From assembly GCF_950100655.1 (NCBI RefSeq), contig NZ_CATNLY010000053.1, forward strand, positions 52,274-116,273: 64,000 bases of DNA, read 5' to 3'. The position numbers and the translations under genes were made by a program. Shown piece by piece: positions 36,627-47,425 of the stretch. The notes beneath the pieces were generated by a model, which saw only the letters and a program-made list of their open reading frames with translations, was not told where the DNA came from and did not search any database. Numbering within the stretch: position 1 is the stretch's first letter; each line of letters begins with the position of its first letter. Source of the DNA: Pleomorphomonas sp. T1.2MG-36 (GTDB lineage: Bacteria > Pseudomonadota > Alphaproteobacteria > Rhizobiales > Pleomorphomonadaceae).

Positions 36627-37532
36627 GGCCGTGGAACTCCGTCGTCCAAACTCTACTTCGAGGATGAGCACCCACCCTCCGCGACCGGTGTGGACCCGGC
36701 ACGCGCGAGCAAATGCATCCTCATCGTCTCCCGTTTCCGGAAGACGGCGGATATCGGTATGACCTTGAAACCTCAGCGCTGCGGCGAAGATGCGCCGTGC
36801 GGTCGAGACTCTTGGTCGTGCAGCCTTTGATTGGACGGATTGCTCCAGTCCGCACGTCCGGCAAGGAAGTAGTGCCTCTTCAGTAACGCCTGCGTTTGGA
36901 GCGCAGGCAGAGACCAAAAAAGCCCTCTACGTCGTTGCTTTAAGTCGCGTCCGCCGCTTGAGAAGCAGCTTAGACCCGGTTTAACTCCGGTCACCGGTTG
37001 CCCTCGCCGGAACCGCCGTTAGCGGCCCTAGCGAAACCGGCACGCAACCACAGGCACGTGCGAAATTGGGCAAGGACGCATGTACTCTGCGTCGCCCCCT
37101 TCTGCAAGACCCTGCACTTCGAAAATCCGTTTGTGACGACAATTTCATGTGGTGTGCCCCTGCGGCGACACCTCGGCCGAAGGCCGTCTGGAGGCTCCCG
37201 CCCTCATCGCGGCCGACAAGTGCAAAAGGCGCTGCCTAAGCGGCATTAGTTCAGCCGGAAGAATTCGATTGTCCACTCACGGGAAACTATACGTAAAAGA
37301 GCAGAAAATCGCATGATTCTGCGATGGAGACCCGATTTTTCATATTGACGGAACTCGTTGAATTCAGGTCATTAGAGTTAATGGGGCGCGACTGCCGGTA
37401 AGCCGATTGCTTGGGCTGTCATATGGTCGGCCCTAAAGCGCTTTCGGCAGCGCGCAGACGTTCCGGAGGCCACGGAACCGGTCCGCGCGATCTCGTCGAA
37501 AGACGGACATGTCCTCAAACTGGCGGCGGATA
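36627..37532 (-). promoter_or_regulatory. Long leader / intergenic region upstream of odc (candidate speF-type RNA)
   Basis: About 900 bases without a gene between divergent odc and a LysR gene. Alphaproteobacterial ornithine decarboxylase genes commonly carry the conserved speF leader RNA, so the odc-proximal 400 bases are a candidate. A hairpin CCTGCG (36889-36894) / CGCAGG (36902-36907) and a minus-strand run of six T at 36916-36921 are visible. The motif itself was not verified. The LysR-proximal AT-rich part (37280-37400) probably holds its promoter. Confidence 0.4.
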
Positions 37533-38477
37533 ATGGATACTTTCACTCGCATGCGTACTTTCGTGGAGGTCGTCGAAGCAGGCGGCTTCTCCGCGGCGGC
37601 GCGGAAGCTCGGCCGATCCAAGGCCTTGATTTCAAAATACGTCAAGGAACTCGAGGACGAACTTGGCGCCCGTCTCATGAACCGCACGACGCGGCGCCTT
37701 TCCCTGACCGAGCTGGGTCAGGCCTACTTCCGCGATGCCGGCGAAATCCTTCAGCGCGTCGACGATCTTCAGGACATGGTGAGAGAACGCCACGGCGAGC
37801 CCACAGGCCTCCTGCGCGTCGCCGCCCCGCGCACCTTCGGCGATTCGATGCTGGGCAAGGCGATCATGGATTTCGTGGCGGCCAACCCCGCCATCCGCCT
37901 CGACCTCCGGCTGGACGACCGCTTCGTCGACCTGATCGACGAGGGCTTCGACTGCGCCATTCGCGTCAGCGAACTCTCCGATTCCAGCCTGATCGCCCGC
38001 AAGCTCGCCGACTATCGCTTTGCGACCGTGGTCCGCCCCGATATCGCCGAGCTGCACGGCCTTCCCGCCACCCCCGACGACCTGACGCGCCTCCCCTGCA
38101 TCATCGATTCCAACCTGCGCAACCGCTTCAACTGGCGTTTCCTCGTCGATGGCGTCCGCCAGACGGTGCCGGTATCCGGTCGCGTCGAGGTGAACTCGCC
38201 ATCGGCGGTCCGCCTCGCGGTGCTGGCCGGCCTCGGCTTCGGCTCGGTGCCCTACAAGATGGTGGAGGACGACATCGAAGCCGGCCGTCTCAAGATCGTC
38301 CTCTCCGATTTCGAGCTGGGCGCGGCCAACATCTACGTCGTCTATCCGCATCGCCGGCATCTCTCCGCCAAGATTCGCGCCTTCGTCGACTTCATGGCCG
38401 ACTGGTTCCAGAAAAACGGCGACGAATGCAGCGGTGGCCCGACGAGCCCGGCAGAAGAGGCGGAAGAGCCGGGTTGA
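37533..38477 (+). CDS. LysR-family transcriptional regulator
   Basis: Protein of 314 residues. The N-terminal winged helix-turn-helix includes FSAAARKLGRSKALISKYVK; the effector domain (about 90-300) has the usual two alpha/beta lobes (LLRVAAPRTFGDSML). Start at 37533 after the family pattern MDTFTRMRTFVEVVEAGGF; eight in-frame codons upstream are unconserved. The target is not known; the divergent odc lies 900 bases away and the metal-transport pair follows after 68 bases. Confidence 0.94.
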   Translation: MDTFTRMRTFVEVVEAGGFSAAARKLGRSKALISKYVKELEDELGARLMNRTTRRLSLTELGQAYFRDAGEILQRVDDLQDMVRERHGEPTGLLRVAAPRTFGDSMLGKAIMDFVAANPAIRLDLRLDDRFVDLIDEGFDCAIRVSELSDSSLIARKLADYRFATVVRPDIAELHGLPATPDDLTRLPCIIDSNLRNRFNWRFLVDGVRQTVPVSGRVEVNSPSAVRLAVLAGLGFGSVPYKMVEDDIEAGRLKIVLSDFELGAANIYVVYPHRRHLSAKIRAFVDFMADWFQKNGDECSGGPTSPAEEAEEPG

Positions 38478-38545
38478 CATCGTACCGCCTTGTTTGGCAG
38501 CGATGTCTCGCCGGAGGCGCCGCCCCGTCGCCGCCATCGCCACGG

Positions 38546-39217
38546 ATGCCGCACTTGATCAAGAGGACGATTGCCTTCGCCGCAGCGCTCGTCGGCGTCT
38601 TCGCCGCCGTGCCGGCGGTTGCCCACCCTCACGTCTGGGTCGACGCCAAGGCCGAGGTGGTATTCGACGACAAGGGTGAGATCACCGCCATCCGCAACAT
38701 CTGGCGATTTGACGACGCCTATTCGGCCTTTGCCAGCCAGGGCCTCGACACCAACGGCGACGGCAAGCTCAGCGTCGACGAACTGAAGCCGTTGGCCGAC
38801 ATCAACGTCGAGTCGCTGAAGGACTATGCCTACTTCACCTTTGTCACGGCCGCCGACGGCACGGACGTCGACTTCGACAAGCCGACCGAATACTGGCTAC
38901 AGGATAACGGCGGTCGCCTCATCCTGTTCTTCACGCTGCCGACCAAGGCGCCGGTCAAGGCGGCCGGATCGATCCGGCTGGAGATCTACGACCCCACCTT
39001 CTTCGTCGCCTTTCGCATGATCGACGACAAGGACGGGCCGGTCGTCCTCGACGCCGCACCCCAGGCCTGCACCACGAAGACCTTCCGTCCGCCCGACATG
39101 GACCCGGCCGCCGCCGCCGCCCTGGCCGCGGTGCCGGCCGACCAGCGCGACCTGCCGCCGGCCTTGCAGCTCCTGACAGAGGGCCAGACCAACGGGGCCG
39201 ACATCACATGTCCCTGA
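38546..39217 (+). CDS. DUF1007 periplasmic protein
   Basis: Protein of 223 residues with a signal peptide ending VAHPHVWVD, where the His-rich mature N-terminus is typical of DUF1007. An EF-hand-like loop (DTNGDGKLSVDE) lies near residue 70, so calcium or other metal binding is possible. DUF1007 genes usually sit next to NicO-type metal permeases and are thought to be periplasmic metal handlers. It overlaps the next gene by ten bases. Confidence 0.9.
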   Translation: MPHLIKRTIAFAAALVGVFAAVPAVAHPHVWVDAKAEVVFDDKGEITAIRNIWRFDDAYSAFASQGLDTNGDGKLSVDELKPLADINVESLKDYAYFTFVTAADGTDVDFDKPTEYWLQDNGGRLILFFTLPTKAPVKAAGSIRLEIYDPTFFVAFRMIDDKDGPVVLDAAPQACTTKTFRPPDMDPAAAAALAAVPADQRDLPPALQLLTEGQTNGADITCP

Positions 39218-40278
39218 CCGTCCGCCGCCTCGGCCTCGTCGCCGTCCTGCTCCTCGCCGCGACACCGGTTCTCGCCTCGAACGGGCCGTTCGGCGTCGGC
39301 CTGCCGGAACCCGCCGCCACGGGCGGTGGTCTCCTTCCGGGCCTGTTCCGCACCATCGCCGTTTGGCAGGCGGGATTTTATCGCGAGCTCACGGCGACGC
39401 TGACCGCCATGAAGGCCAACGGCAATGCCGGGTTCTGGCTGATGGCGCTGTCGTTTCTCTACGGCGTGCTGCATGCGGCGGGCCCGGGGCATGGCAAGGC
39501 GGTCATCTCCACCTACGTCCTCGCCAACAGGGAAACGGCCAGGAACGGCGCCATCCTCGCCTTCGTCTCGGCGCTTGCCCAGGCCGTCACGGCCGTGGTC
39601 ATGGTGCTGGTCGCCGCCGTCCTGCTCGGCGCCACCTCCATTGCCATGACCCGCGCGGCCGCCCTGCTCGAGACCGGCTCCTTCGCGCTGATCGTCTGCC
39701 TCGGCCTGTGGCTGGTGTGGCGCAAGATCGCCCGCCCGTTTCTCCGGTGGTCTGCCGAGCGCTACGCGCCCGTCATGGTGACGGTGGGCGGCACGCCAGC
39801 CCTGATGACCGCCAGCTTCGGCATCGCCGCCCATGACGGCTGCGATCACGAGCACCGGTTCGGGCTGAAGCCGGCCCGCCCATCTCCCGGCCATGTCCAT
39901 GACGATGGCTGCGGCCACGTCCACGCGCCGTCGCCGGAGATGGCCTCCGGCCGTCTCGACTGGAAGAAGGCCTGGTCGGCGGTGGTGGCCGTCGGTCTGC
40001 GTCCCTGCACCGGCGCGCTGATCGTGCTGGTCTTCGCCCTCAGCCAGGGCTTGCTGCTCGCCGGCATCGCGTCCGCCTTCACCATGGCGCTCGGCACCGG
40101 TCTCACCGTCGCCCTCTTGACGCTCGCAGCCGTCACGACACGAGGGCTCGCCGTCCGCATCGCCGCCGCCGGAGGTGGCGAGGCGGCCCATCGTCTGCAC
40201 ACCGTCGTCGAAGCCGCCGCCGCCGTGGCGGTACTGCTGTTCGGCCTGCTGATGTTCGGCGCCTCGCTCTGGGGCTGA
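39208..40278 (+). CDS. NicO-family nickel/cobalt transporter
   Basis: Membrane protein of 356 residues. The family signature GVLHAAGPGHGKAVISTY is near residue 90, with six to eight helices. A cytoplasmic His-rich loop (about residues 205-245, CDHEHR, HVHDDGCGHVHAP) is likely a metal sensor or buffer. RcnA-like members export Ni/Co, NicO/UreH types import; direction cannot be read. Its start overlaps the DUF1007 stop, indicating translational coupling. Confidence 0.92.
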   Translation: MSLTVRRLGLVAVLLLAATPVLASNGPFGVGLPEPAATGGGLLPGLFRTIAVWQAGFYRELTATLTAMKANGNAGFWLMALSFLYGVLHAAGPGHGKAVISTYVLANRETARNGAILAFVSALAQAVTAVVMVLVAAVLLGATSIAMTRAAALLETGSFALIVCLGLWLVWRKIARPFLRWSAERYAPVMVTVGGTPALMTASFGIAAHDGCDHEHRFGLKPARPSPGHVHDDGCGHVHAPSPEMASGRLDWKKAWSAVVAVGLRPCTGALIVLVFALSQGLLLAGIASAFTMALGTGLTVALLTLAAVTTRGLAVRIAAAGGGEAAHRLHTVVEAAAAVAVLLFGLLMFGASLWG

Positions 40279-40293
40279 CCTACCTCACATTCA

Positions 40294-41040
40294 TCATCGC
40301 TTGGCGGCAGCGGCGGAAATGGCAGCGCCGAATGCCTGGAGAATGGCCTTCGACGGGCCATCGGTCGTCGCCCAATATTCGGGGTGCCACTGGACGCCCA
40401 GGGTGAAGCCGGCCGCCCCCTTCACCGACACCGCCTCGATGGTGCCGTCCGGCGCCGTCGCTTCGACGGCGAGCCGATCGGACAGGCGCGCCACCGCCTG
40501 CCGGTGCAGCGAGTTGACCTGGATCTCTGGGTCGACGATGCGGCCGAGACAGCCGCCGGCGGCGATGGTCACGCCGTGGCGGATGGCGAACTTGCCGTCC
40601 ATGTCGGCGACGTCCGGATGGCGGTGGTCCATGCGGTCAGGCAGATCCTGCGCATCCGAGGCTAGCGTGCCGCCCAGCGCCACGTTGAGTTCCTGCAACC
40701 CGCGACAGATGCAGAGCAGCGGAATGCCCCGCTCGATGGTCCGCCGGATCAGCGGCAGGCTGGTGGCGTCGCGCACCTCGTCATAGGGGCCCATCGCCTC
40801 GGTGGCCGCCACGCCATAGTGGGAAGGGTGGACGTTGCTCTTCGATCCGGTCGCGACGACGCCGTCGACCCGGTCGAGAACGGCGTCGAGATCGAGGCGC
40901 GGCCCGAAAGCCGAGAGGATCAGCGGCATGCCGCCGGATACCGCGAGCACCGCCTCGAGATAGGTCGTCGGCGCGCAGTGCCAGGTGTAGCCGTCGAAAT
41001 CACGGGAATCGGCGGTGAAGAGGACGACGGGAGTGGTCAT
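40294..41040 (-). CDS. Class I glutamine amidotransferase, PuuD-like
   Basis: Peptidase C26 family protein of 248 residues. The nucleophile elbow is LLCICRGLQELNVALGG (Cys), the catalytic His-Glu is in GVQWHPEY. Relatives hydrolyse gamma-glutamyl-GABA in putrescine breakdown (PuuD), though other gamma-glutamyl amides are possible. The gene converges on nicO with a 15-base gap. Linked to polyamine metabolism only by family. Confidence 0.85.
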   Translation of the reverse strand: MTTPVVLFTADSRDFDGYTWHCAPTTYLEAVLAVSGGMPLILSAFGPRLDLDAVLDRVDGVVATGSKSNVHPSHYGVAATEAMGPYDEVRDATSLPLIRRTIERGIPLLCICRGLQELNVALGGTLASDAQDLPDRMDHRHPDVADMDGKFAIRHGVTIAAGGCLGRIVDPEIQVNSLHRQAVARLSDRLAVEATAPDGTIEAVSVKGAAGFTLGVQWHPEYWATTDGPSKAILQAFGAAISAAAAKR

Positions 41041-41220
41041 GAGCGGATCCGAAGCGATGAGAACGCTCCCTTGTTAGCCGATCCGCCGGACAGGCGGGAA
41101 GATCATTCTTTGCGCGCGGAGGCCTTTTGGCGTCGCCACGACGATTTTGCGCAACTTTCGGAAAAGTTTGCAGGATTGGAGCATCACCTAATTGCGCAAT
41201 GGCGGTTTTTCCGCTTCTAA

Positions 41221-42435
<1,215 letters not shown>

Positions 42436-42464
42436 GCCGACGCCTCGACGCGAACCGCCACGAG

Positions 42465-42497
42465 AACCGCCCGACCGTCATGGCCGGGCGGTTTTCA
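42465..42497. terminator. Terminator between dctP and ddl
   Basis: AACCGCCCG (42465-42473) pairs with CGGGCGGTT (42485-42493), followed by TT. It separates the convergent dctP and ddl genes. Confidence 0.8.
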
Positions 42498-42502
42498 TTT
42501 GA

Positions 42503-43585
42503 TCAGCTGCCGAGCAGATCGGCCTCGGCGTGGCGGGCGAACGCCTGCCGCACGAGGCAGTCGATGACGAGACGCATCGGCGTGCCGCTCGCCGCCATCG
42601 CCAGCGGGTACATGCTGATGTCGGTGCAGCCGGGAATGGTGTTGATCTCGTTGACCACGAAGCGGCCATCGGCGCAGACAAAGAAGTCGACTCGGGCGCA
42701 ACCGTCGCAGCCGGCAGCGCGGAAGGCGGCGGCGGCGGCCCGCCGCAGCTCTCGCTCGATGTCTTCCGGCAGGTCCGCCGGCACCATCAGCGCCGCGCCG
42801 TCCTTGTCGATATACTTGGCATCGTAGCTGTAGAAGCCGTGCTTTTCCGCCGGTGCGATCTCGCCTGGCCGCGACACGGTAAGCGCGCCGTCGTCATCCT
42901 CAAGCACGGCGCACTCGATCTCGCGGCCACGGATGAATTCCTCGGCGAGCAGCTTGCGATCATATTTGAAGCCCGTGGCCACCGCCGCCGCGTAGTCATC
43001 GGCGCTCGCCACCTTGCTGACGCCGACTGAAGACCCCTGCGACGCCGGCTTGACGAACAACGGCAGACCGAGTTCGCGGACGAGCGTCTCGAAGGCCGGG
43101 ACATCGCCGCGATGGATCGTTGCCGACCGTGCGACCGGCAGGCCGGCGTCGCGCAGGAGGCGCTTGGCCACCTCCTTGTCGAGCGTCGCAGCCGAGCCGA
43201 GCGTGTCGCAGCCGACGAGTGGCAGGCGCGCCACGCGCGCAAGCCCCTGCAGCGAGCCGTCCTCACCGTTCTGACCATGGATGAGCGGATAGAGAAGGTC
43301 GATGGGTCGCACATCCGCGTCACCGCCGACAACGATCAGCCGGCCGCCGCCACCCGGCAGCAGCGCCAGTTGCGGCCCGCTTTCCGGACGAGCGAGCTTG
43401 CCTGCTTCCAACCTGCTGAGCCGCCACACGCCCTCACGGTCGACATAGATCGGCACGGCTTCGAAGTGATCGGGATCGATCGCCCCGATCACGTTCACGG
43501 CGGACATCACCGACACCTCGTGTTCGGTGGACCGGCCGCCGAACAGGACGGCGAGGCGAGGACGGCTCGACTTCATCTGTGTCAC
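42503..43585 (-). CDS. ddl: D-alanine--D-alanine ligase
   Basis: ATP-grasp enzyme of 360 residues for peptidoglycan precursor synthesis. It opens VLFGGRSTEHEVSVMSA and has the ATP-binding KPASQGSSVGVSKV, then FFVCADGRFVVNEINTIPG at the active site, as in DdlA/DdlB. The start at 43585 or the fourth Met is possible. It lies alone among transport genes, not in the dcw cluster, so it may be a second, DdlA-type enzyme. Confidence 0.94.
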   Translation of the reverse strand: MTQMKSSRPRLAVLFGGRSTEHEVSVMSAVNVIGAIDPDHFEAVPIYVDREGVWRLSRLEAGKLARPESGPQLALLPGGGGRLIVVGGDADVRPIDLLYPLIHGQNGEDGSLQGLARVARLPLVGCDTLGSAATLDKEVAKRLLRDAGLPVARSATIHRGDVPAFETLVRELGLPLFVKPASQGSSVGVSKVASADDYAAAVATGFKYDRKLLAEEFIRGREIECAVLEDDDGALTVSRPGEIAPAEKHGFYSYDAKYIDKDGAALMVPADLPEDIERELRRAAAAAFRAAGCDGCARVDFFVCADGRFVVNEINTIPGCTDISMYPLAMAASGTPMRLVIDCLVRQAFARHAEADLLGS

Positions 43586-43677
43586 GAAAAACCCTCACGC
43601 ACGGCGGCGTGCAAGCCACCGACTTTCAATGGCAGACGTGCCTGTCGATTATGGCGAAATTGTCCGCTTCCAACGCC

Positions 43678-45294
43678 TCAGGGAGCGGCGGGTGCCCCGA
43701 AGGCGGGTGCCGCCGGACTGCCGGACGGGCTGGCCCCGGGTGCCGTCGGCGCACCGAAATCCGGAGCCGGTGCACCGAAGGATGGCGCGGGCGCCCCGAA
43801 GGAAGGAGCGGCGGGCGCCCCGAACGGGCTCGCACCGGCTGCGGCCGGATCGCCAAAGGCCGGCGCAGCCGGTGCCGGCGCCATGATGTCGATCTTGACC
43901 TTGTCGAGATCGACCTGCGGATGATCAGCCTTGTAGTGCGTCACCATCCCCGGGAACGTGATGACCAGGACCACCATCAGCACCTGGATCAGCACGAAGG
44001 GAAGAGCGCCCATGTAGATCTGCGACGAGGTGACCGGCGCCGTCTTCAGACCGGAAATCTTGTCGACATAAGGATGGTTCGGCGCCACCGAGCGCAGGAA
44101 GAACAGCGCGAAGCCGAACGGCGGGTGCATGAAGGACGTCTGCATGTTGACGCCCAGAAGCACGCCGAACCACACGAGGTCGATGCCGAGCTTGTCGGCC
44201 ACCGGCGCCAGCAGCGGGATGATGATGAAGGCCAGCTCGAAATAGTCGAGGAAGAAGGCGAGGAAGAACACGAGAATGTTGACGACGATCAGGAAGCCGA
44301 CCTCGCCGCCCGGCAGGCCGGCCAGAAGGCTTTCCACCCACAGGTGGCCGTTGATGCCGTAGAAGGTCAGCGAGAAGACGCGGGCGCCGAGCAGCACGAA
44401 CATGCAGAAGGCGGAAAGCTTGGCCGTCTGCTCCAGCGCCTGCACCACCATGCGGAACGTCAGGCGGCGGTTGGAAATGGCCAGCAGCAGCGCGCCCACC
44501 GCGCCCATAGCACCGCCCTCGGTCGGCGTGGCGACGCCGATGAAAATGGTGCCGAGCACCAGGAACACCAGCACCAGCGGCGGCACCAGCGACGTCAGCA
44601 CCTTGCCGACAAGGCGCCAGCCGCGCAGCGTGCGCGCCTCGAGCGGCAGGGCCGGCACCCAATCGGGCTTGACCACCGAGACGATGAACACGAACAGGGC
44701 GTAGAGCCCCGTCAGGATCAGGCTCGGATAGAGCGCGCCTTCGTACATGTCACCCACCGAGCGGCCCAGCTGGTCGGCGAGCACGATCAGCACGAGGCTC
44801 GGCGGAATGATCTGGGCAAGCGTGCCGGAGGCGGCGATGACGCCCGAAGCGACGCGCCGGTCGTAGCCGTAGCGCAACATGATCGGCAGCGAGATGAGCC
44901 CCATGGCGATCACCGACGCCGCGACGACGCCGGTGGTGGCAGCGAGCAGCGCGCCGACGAAGATCACCGCGTAGGCGAGGCCGCCGCGGATCGGGCCGAA
45001 CAACTGGCCGATGGTGTCGAGGAGGTCCTCGGCCATGCCCGAGCGTTCCAGCACCAGCCCCATGAAGGTGAAGAAGGGGATGGCGAGCAGCGTGTCGTTG
45101 CTCATGATCGACCAGACGCGGTCGGGAATGGCCTGGAACAGGTTGGGCGACAGCAGGCCGAGCTCGATGCCGATCAGGCCGAAGCCGAAGCCGCAGGCGG
45201 CAAGCGCAAAGGCGACGGGATAGCCGATCAGCAGGAACAGCAGCATCGAGCCGAACATGATCGGCGCGAGGTTGGCGACGAGGAAGGCGGTCAT
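43678..45294 (-). CDS. dctM: TRAP transporter large permease DctM with FG-repeat tail
   Basis: Protein of 538 residues. The first 470 form the 12-helix DctM domain (for example FFTFMGLVLERSGMAEDLL and FGVLLGVNMQTSFMHPPFG). The last about 65 residues are a low-complexity tail of Ala/Pro with repeated FGAP or FGDP units, seven FG pairs in all. Start at MTAFLVANL (45294); an in-frame upstream extension is out of family. dctQ lies upstream on the same strand, 20 bases away. Tail function unknown. Confidence 0.93.
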   Translation of the reverse strand: MTAFLVANLAPIMFGSMLLFLLIGYPVAFALAACGFGFGLIGIELGLLSPNLFQAIPDRVWSIMSNDTLLAIPFFTFMGLVLERSGMAEDLLDTIGQLFGPIRGGLAYAVIFVGALLAATTGVVAASVIAMGLISLPIMLRYGYDRRVASGVIAASGTLAQIIPPSLVLIVLADQLGRSVGDMYEGALYPSLILTGLYALFVFIVSVVKPDWVPALPLEARTLRGWRLVGKVLTSLVPPLVLVFLVLGTIFIGVATPTEGGAMGAVGALLLAISNRRLTFRMVVQALEQTAKLSAFCMFVLLGARVFSLTFYGINGHLWVESLLAGLPGGEVGFLIVVNILVFFLAFFLDYFELAFIIIPLLAPVADKLGIDLVWFGVLLGVNMQTSFMHPPFGFALFFLRSVAPNHPYVDKISGLKTAPVTSSQIYMGALPFVLIQVLMVVLVITFPGMVTHYKADHPQVDLDKVKIDIMAPAPAAPAFGDPAAAGASPFGAPAAPSFGAPAPSFGAPAPDFGAPTAPGASPSGSPAAPAFGAPAAP

Positions 45295-45313
45295 AACAAG
45301 CAATCCCCGTCGA

Positions 45314-45853
45314 TCAATTGTGGGAGGCGTGGGTCGGCAGCGGGTCCGGCCCGTCACCTCTGAGGAAAGCGACGCGCTTGATGATCTCGCTCACGCCCTG
45401 CAGGCCGAGCAGGGAGAAACCGATGGGGATCAGCACCCAGGCCGGCCACAGCGGCAGGCCGCCGGCGCTCGACGACACTTCGCCGGAAAGGACCTTGGAC
45501 ACCACTTGCGGCCAGCTGAGCCAGATGGCGGCCACCGTAAACGGCAGCAGGAAGAACAGCGTGCCGAAAATGTCGATCATCACCTGCGTCCGGCGATTGA
45601 GGCGCGAGACCAGAATGTCGATCCGCACGTGCTCGCCCTTGAGCAGCGTGTAGCCGGCGCAGAGCAGGAACACCGCCGAGAACAGGTACCATTGCCCTTC
45701 CAGCAGCGAGTTGGCGGAATAGTTGAACAGCTTGCGAACGATGGCATTGCCCGCCGACAGCAGAACGGCCGCCAGCACCAACCAACGGGCGAAATAGTTG
45801 ACGCCGACGTTCAGCGCGTCGATCGCCGCACACACCTTGAGCAAGCCTCGCAT
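45314..45853 (-). CDS. dctQ: TRAP transporter small permease DctQ
   Basis: Protein of 179 residues with four transmembrane helices, the DctQ arrangement, opening MRGLLKVCAAIDALNVGVNY and including KGEHVRIDILVSRL, a conserved cytoplasmic segment. It forms the permease with DctM. The frame is open 47 codons upstream, but the ATG at 45853 fits the family. Confidence 0.93.
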   Translation of the reverse strand: MRGLLKVCAAIDALNVGVNYFARWLVLAAVLLSAGNAIVRKLFNYSANSLLEGQWYLFSAVFLLCAGYTLLKGEHVRIDILVSRLNRRTQVMIDIFGTLFFLLPFTVAAIWLSWPQVVSKVLSGEVSSSAGGLPLWPAWVLIPIGFSLLGLQGVSEIIKRVAFLRGDGPDPLPTHASHN

Positions 45854-46132
45854 CGTCTTCCCCCGGCCGGATGGTCGCCGCTCCCAGTGAGCTGCGCGCG
45901 TCACCCTGCCACCCCCTTCGCTTTTCTTGCGGAGACCGGGTTTCCATAGCTTATTTTCGGCGAGAAGCACAAGCAACCCGCAGGGAATACGCAATACCCA
46001 TATGGTCTTGGCTGTTTTTCGTCATAGATGCCGATCGTCTTGCCGCAAGCGCCGCCCCCTTCGCATGGGTCTCGCGCACCGCCTCGGTTTCGGCTAGAAA
46101 TTCTCTAAAGTCACAGTCCGGATCGAGCCGAA

Positions 46133-47143
46133 ATGTCGTTGCCGTCCAATCATCCCGTCGTTCCCCATGGCAAGGTCGGCGTCCTTCTCGTCAACCTCGG
46201 CACGCCCGACGGTACCGATCGCCGTTCGATGCGCCGCTATCTCGAGGAATTCCTGACCGATCGGCGGGTGATCGAGACGTCGCGCCTCAAGTGGTACCCC
46301 ATACTCTACGGCATCATCCTCAACACCCGGCCGCAGAAGAAGGGCCGCGACTACGACACCATCTGGAACCGGGAACGCGACGAGAGCCCCTTGCGCACCT
46401 ACACCCGCTCGCAGGCGGAAAAGCTCGGCGCCCGCCTCGGAAACGTGGTCGTCGACTGGGCGATGCGCTACGGCAACCCGTCGATCGCCAGCCGCCTCGA
46501 TGCGTTGCAGGCGGCGGGGTGCGAACGCATCCTCCTCTATCCGCTCTATCCCCAATACGCTGCCGCCACCACGGCCACCGTCAACGACAAGGCCTTCGCG
46601 CACCTCATCACCAAGCGCTGGCAGCCGGCGCTGCGCACCGTGCCGCCCTACCACGACGACCCCGTCTACATCGACGCCCTCGCCCGTTCGGTCGAGGGCC
46701 ATCTCGCTACCCTGTCGTTCGAGCCGGAGGTGGTGCTCGCCTCCTTTCACGGCATACCCCAGAGCTATTTCAGAAAGGGCGATCCCTACTACTGCCACTG
46801 CCAGAAGACGGCGCGGCTCTTGCGCGAGCGTCTCGGCTGGAGCGAGGACCGCCTCCGCATCACCTTCCAGTCGCGCTTCGGGCCGGAGGAATGGCTCCAG
46901 CCCTACACCGACAAGACCGTCGAGGCGCTGGCCCGGTCGGGCATCAAGTCCATCGCCGTGATGACGCCGGGCTTCGTCGCCGACTGCCTGGAGACCATCG
47001 AGGAGATCGGCGTCGAGAACGCCGACATCTTCCATGAGAACGGCGGCGTCAACTTCGCCCGCATCCCCTGCCTCAACGACGGCGACGACGGCATGACGGT
47101 CATCGAGCACGTGGTGCGCCGCGAGCTTCAAGGCTGGGTTTAG
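46133..47143 (+). CDS. hemH: Ferrochelatase HemH
   Basis: Enzyme of 336 residues that inserts iron into protoporphyrin IX. Signature motifs: VGVLLVNLGTPDG near the N-terminus, the catalytic histidine region ASFHGIPQSYFRKGDPY and the acidic PGFVADCLETIEE. Two cysteines in YYCHCQK resemble an extra motif found in some proteobacterial enzymes. A stand-alone gene. Confidence 0.97.
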   Translation: MSLPSNHPVVPHGKVGVLLVNLGTPDGTDRRSMRRYLEEFLTDRRVIETSRLKWYPILYGIILNTRPQKKGRDYDTIWNRERDESPLRTYTRSQAEKLGARLGNVVVDWAMRYGNPSIASRLDALQAAGCERILLYPLYPQYAAATTATVNDKAFAHLITKRWQPALRTVPPYHDDPVYIDALARSVEGHLATLSFEPEVVLASFHGIPQSYFRKGDPYYCHCQKTARLLRERLGWSEDRLRITFQSRFGPEEWLQPYTDKTVEALARSGIKSIAVMTPGFVADCLETIEEIGVENADIFHENGGVNFARIPCLNDGDDGMTVIEHVVRRELQGWV

Positions 47144-47146
47144 TAG

Positions 47147-47163
47147 ACCGCATTGCGGTTTTT
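47147..47163 (+). terminator. Short terminator after hemH
   Basis: ACCGC (47147-47151), loop ATT, GCGGT (47155-47159), then TTTT. Only five base pairs, so marginal. Confidence 0.5.
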
Positions 47164-47425
47164 CGAACCCCGCCGAAGTTCACTGCCCCACGTCCTCGCG
47201 CCATCTTCGACTAATGCGTGCTTTTTCGGACGAACCCGATGTCGAACCTCGGAATTTCTTCCAAGGGTGCGACTGGAAAACTTGGCGCCGGCATGCTCTA
47301 ATAGCTGCAGGGGACGGCACCGAAGGCACAGGCGCCGCCGTTTCACCCTTCAATAACTATTCCCGTTGACCTGAAAGACGCGGAGATCTTCCGGCACCAG
47401 GGGTGCCGTGACAGGAGAAGTTTGA

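Noticed and set aside
35481..36917. Odc starting further upstream (478 residues)
   Set aside because: The extra 97 residues do not resemble the family, and the ATG at 36626 has a ribosome site and gives normal length.
43579..45363. Plus-strand frame of 594 codons opposite dctM, rich in His/Glu/Arg/Gln
   Set aside because: Repetitive charged composition is what the reverse strand of a GC-rich permease produces; dctM is real.
46094..47131. Minus-strand frame opposite hemH
   Set aside because: Shadow of ferrochelatase, which has all its motifs.
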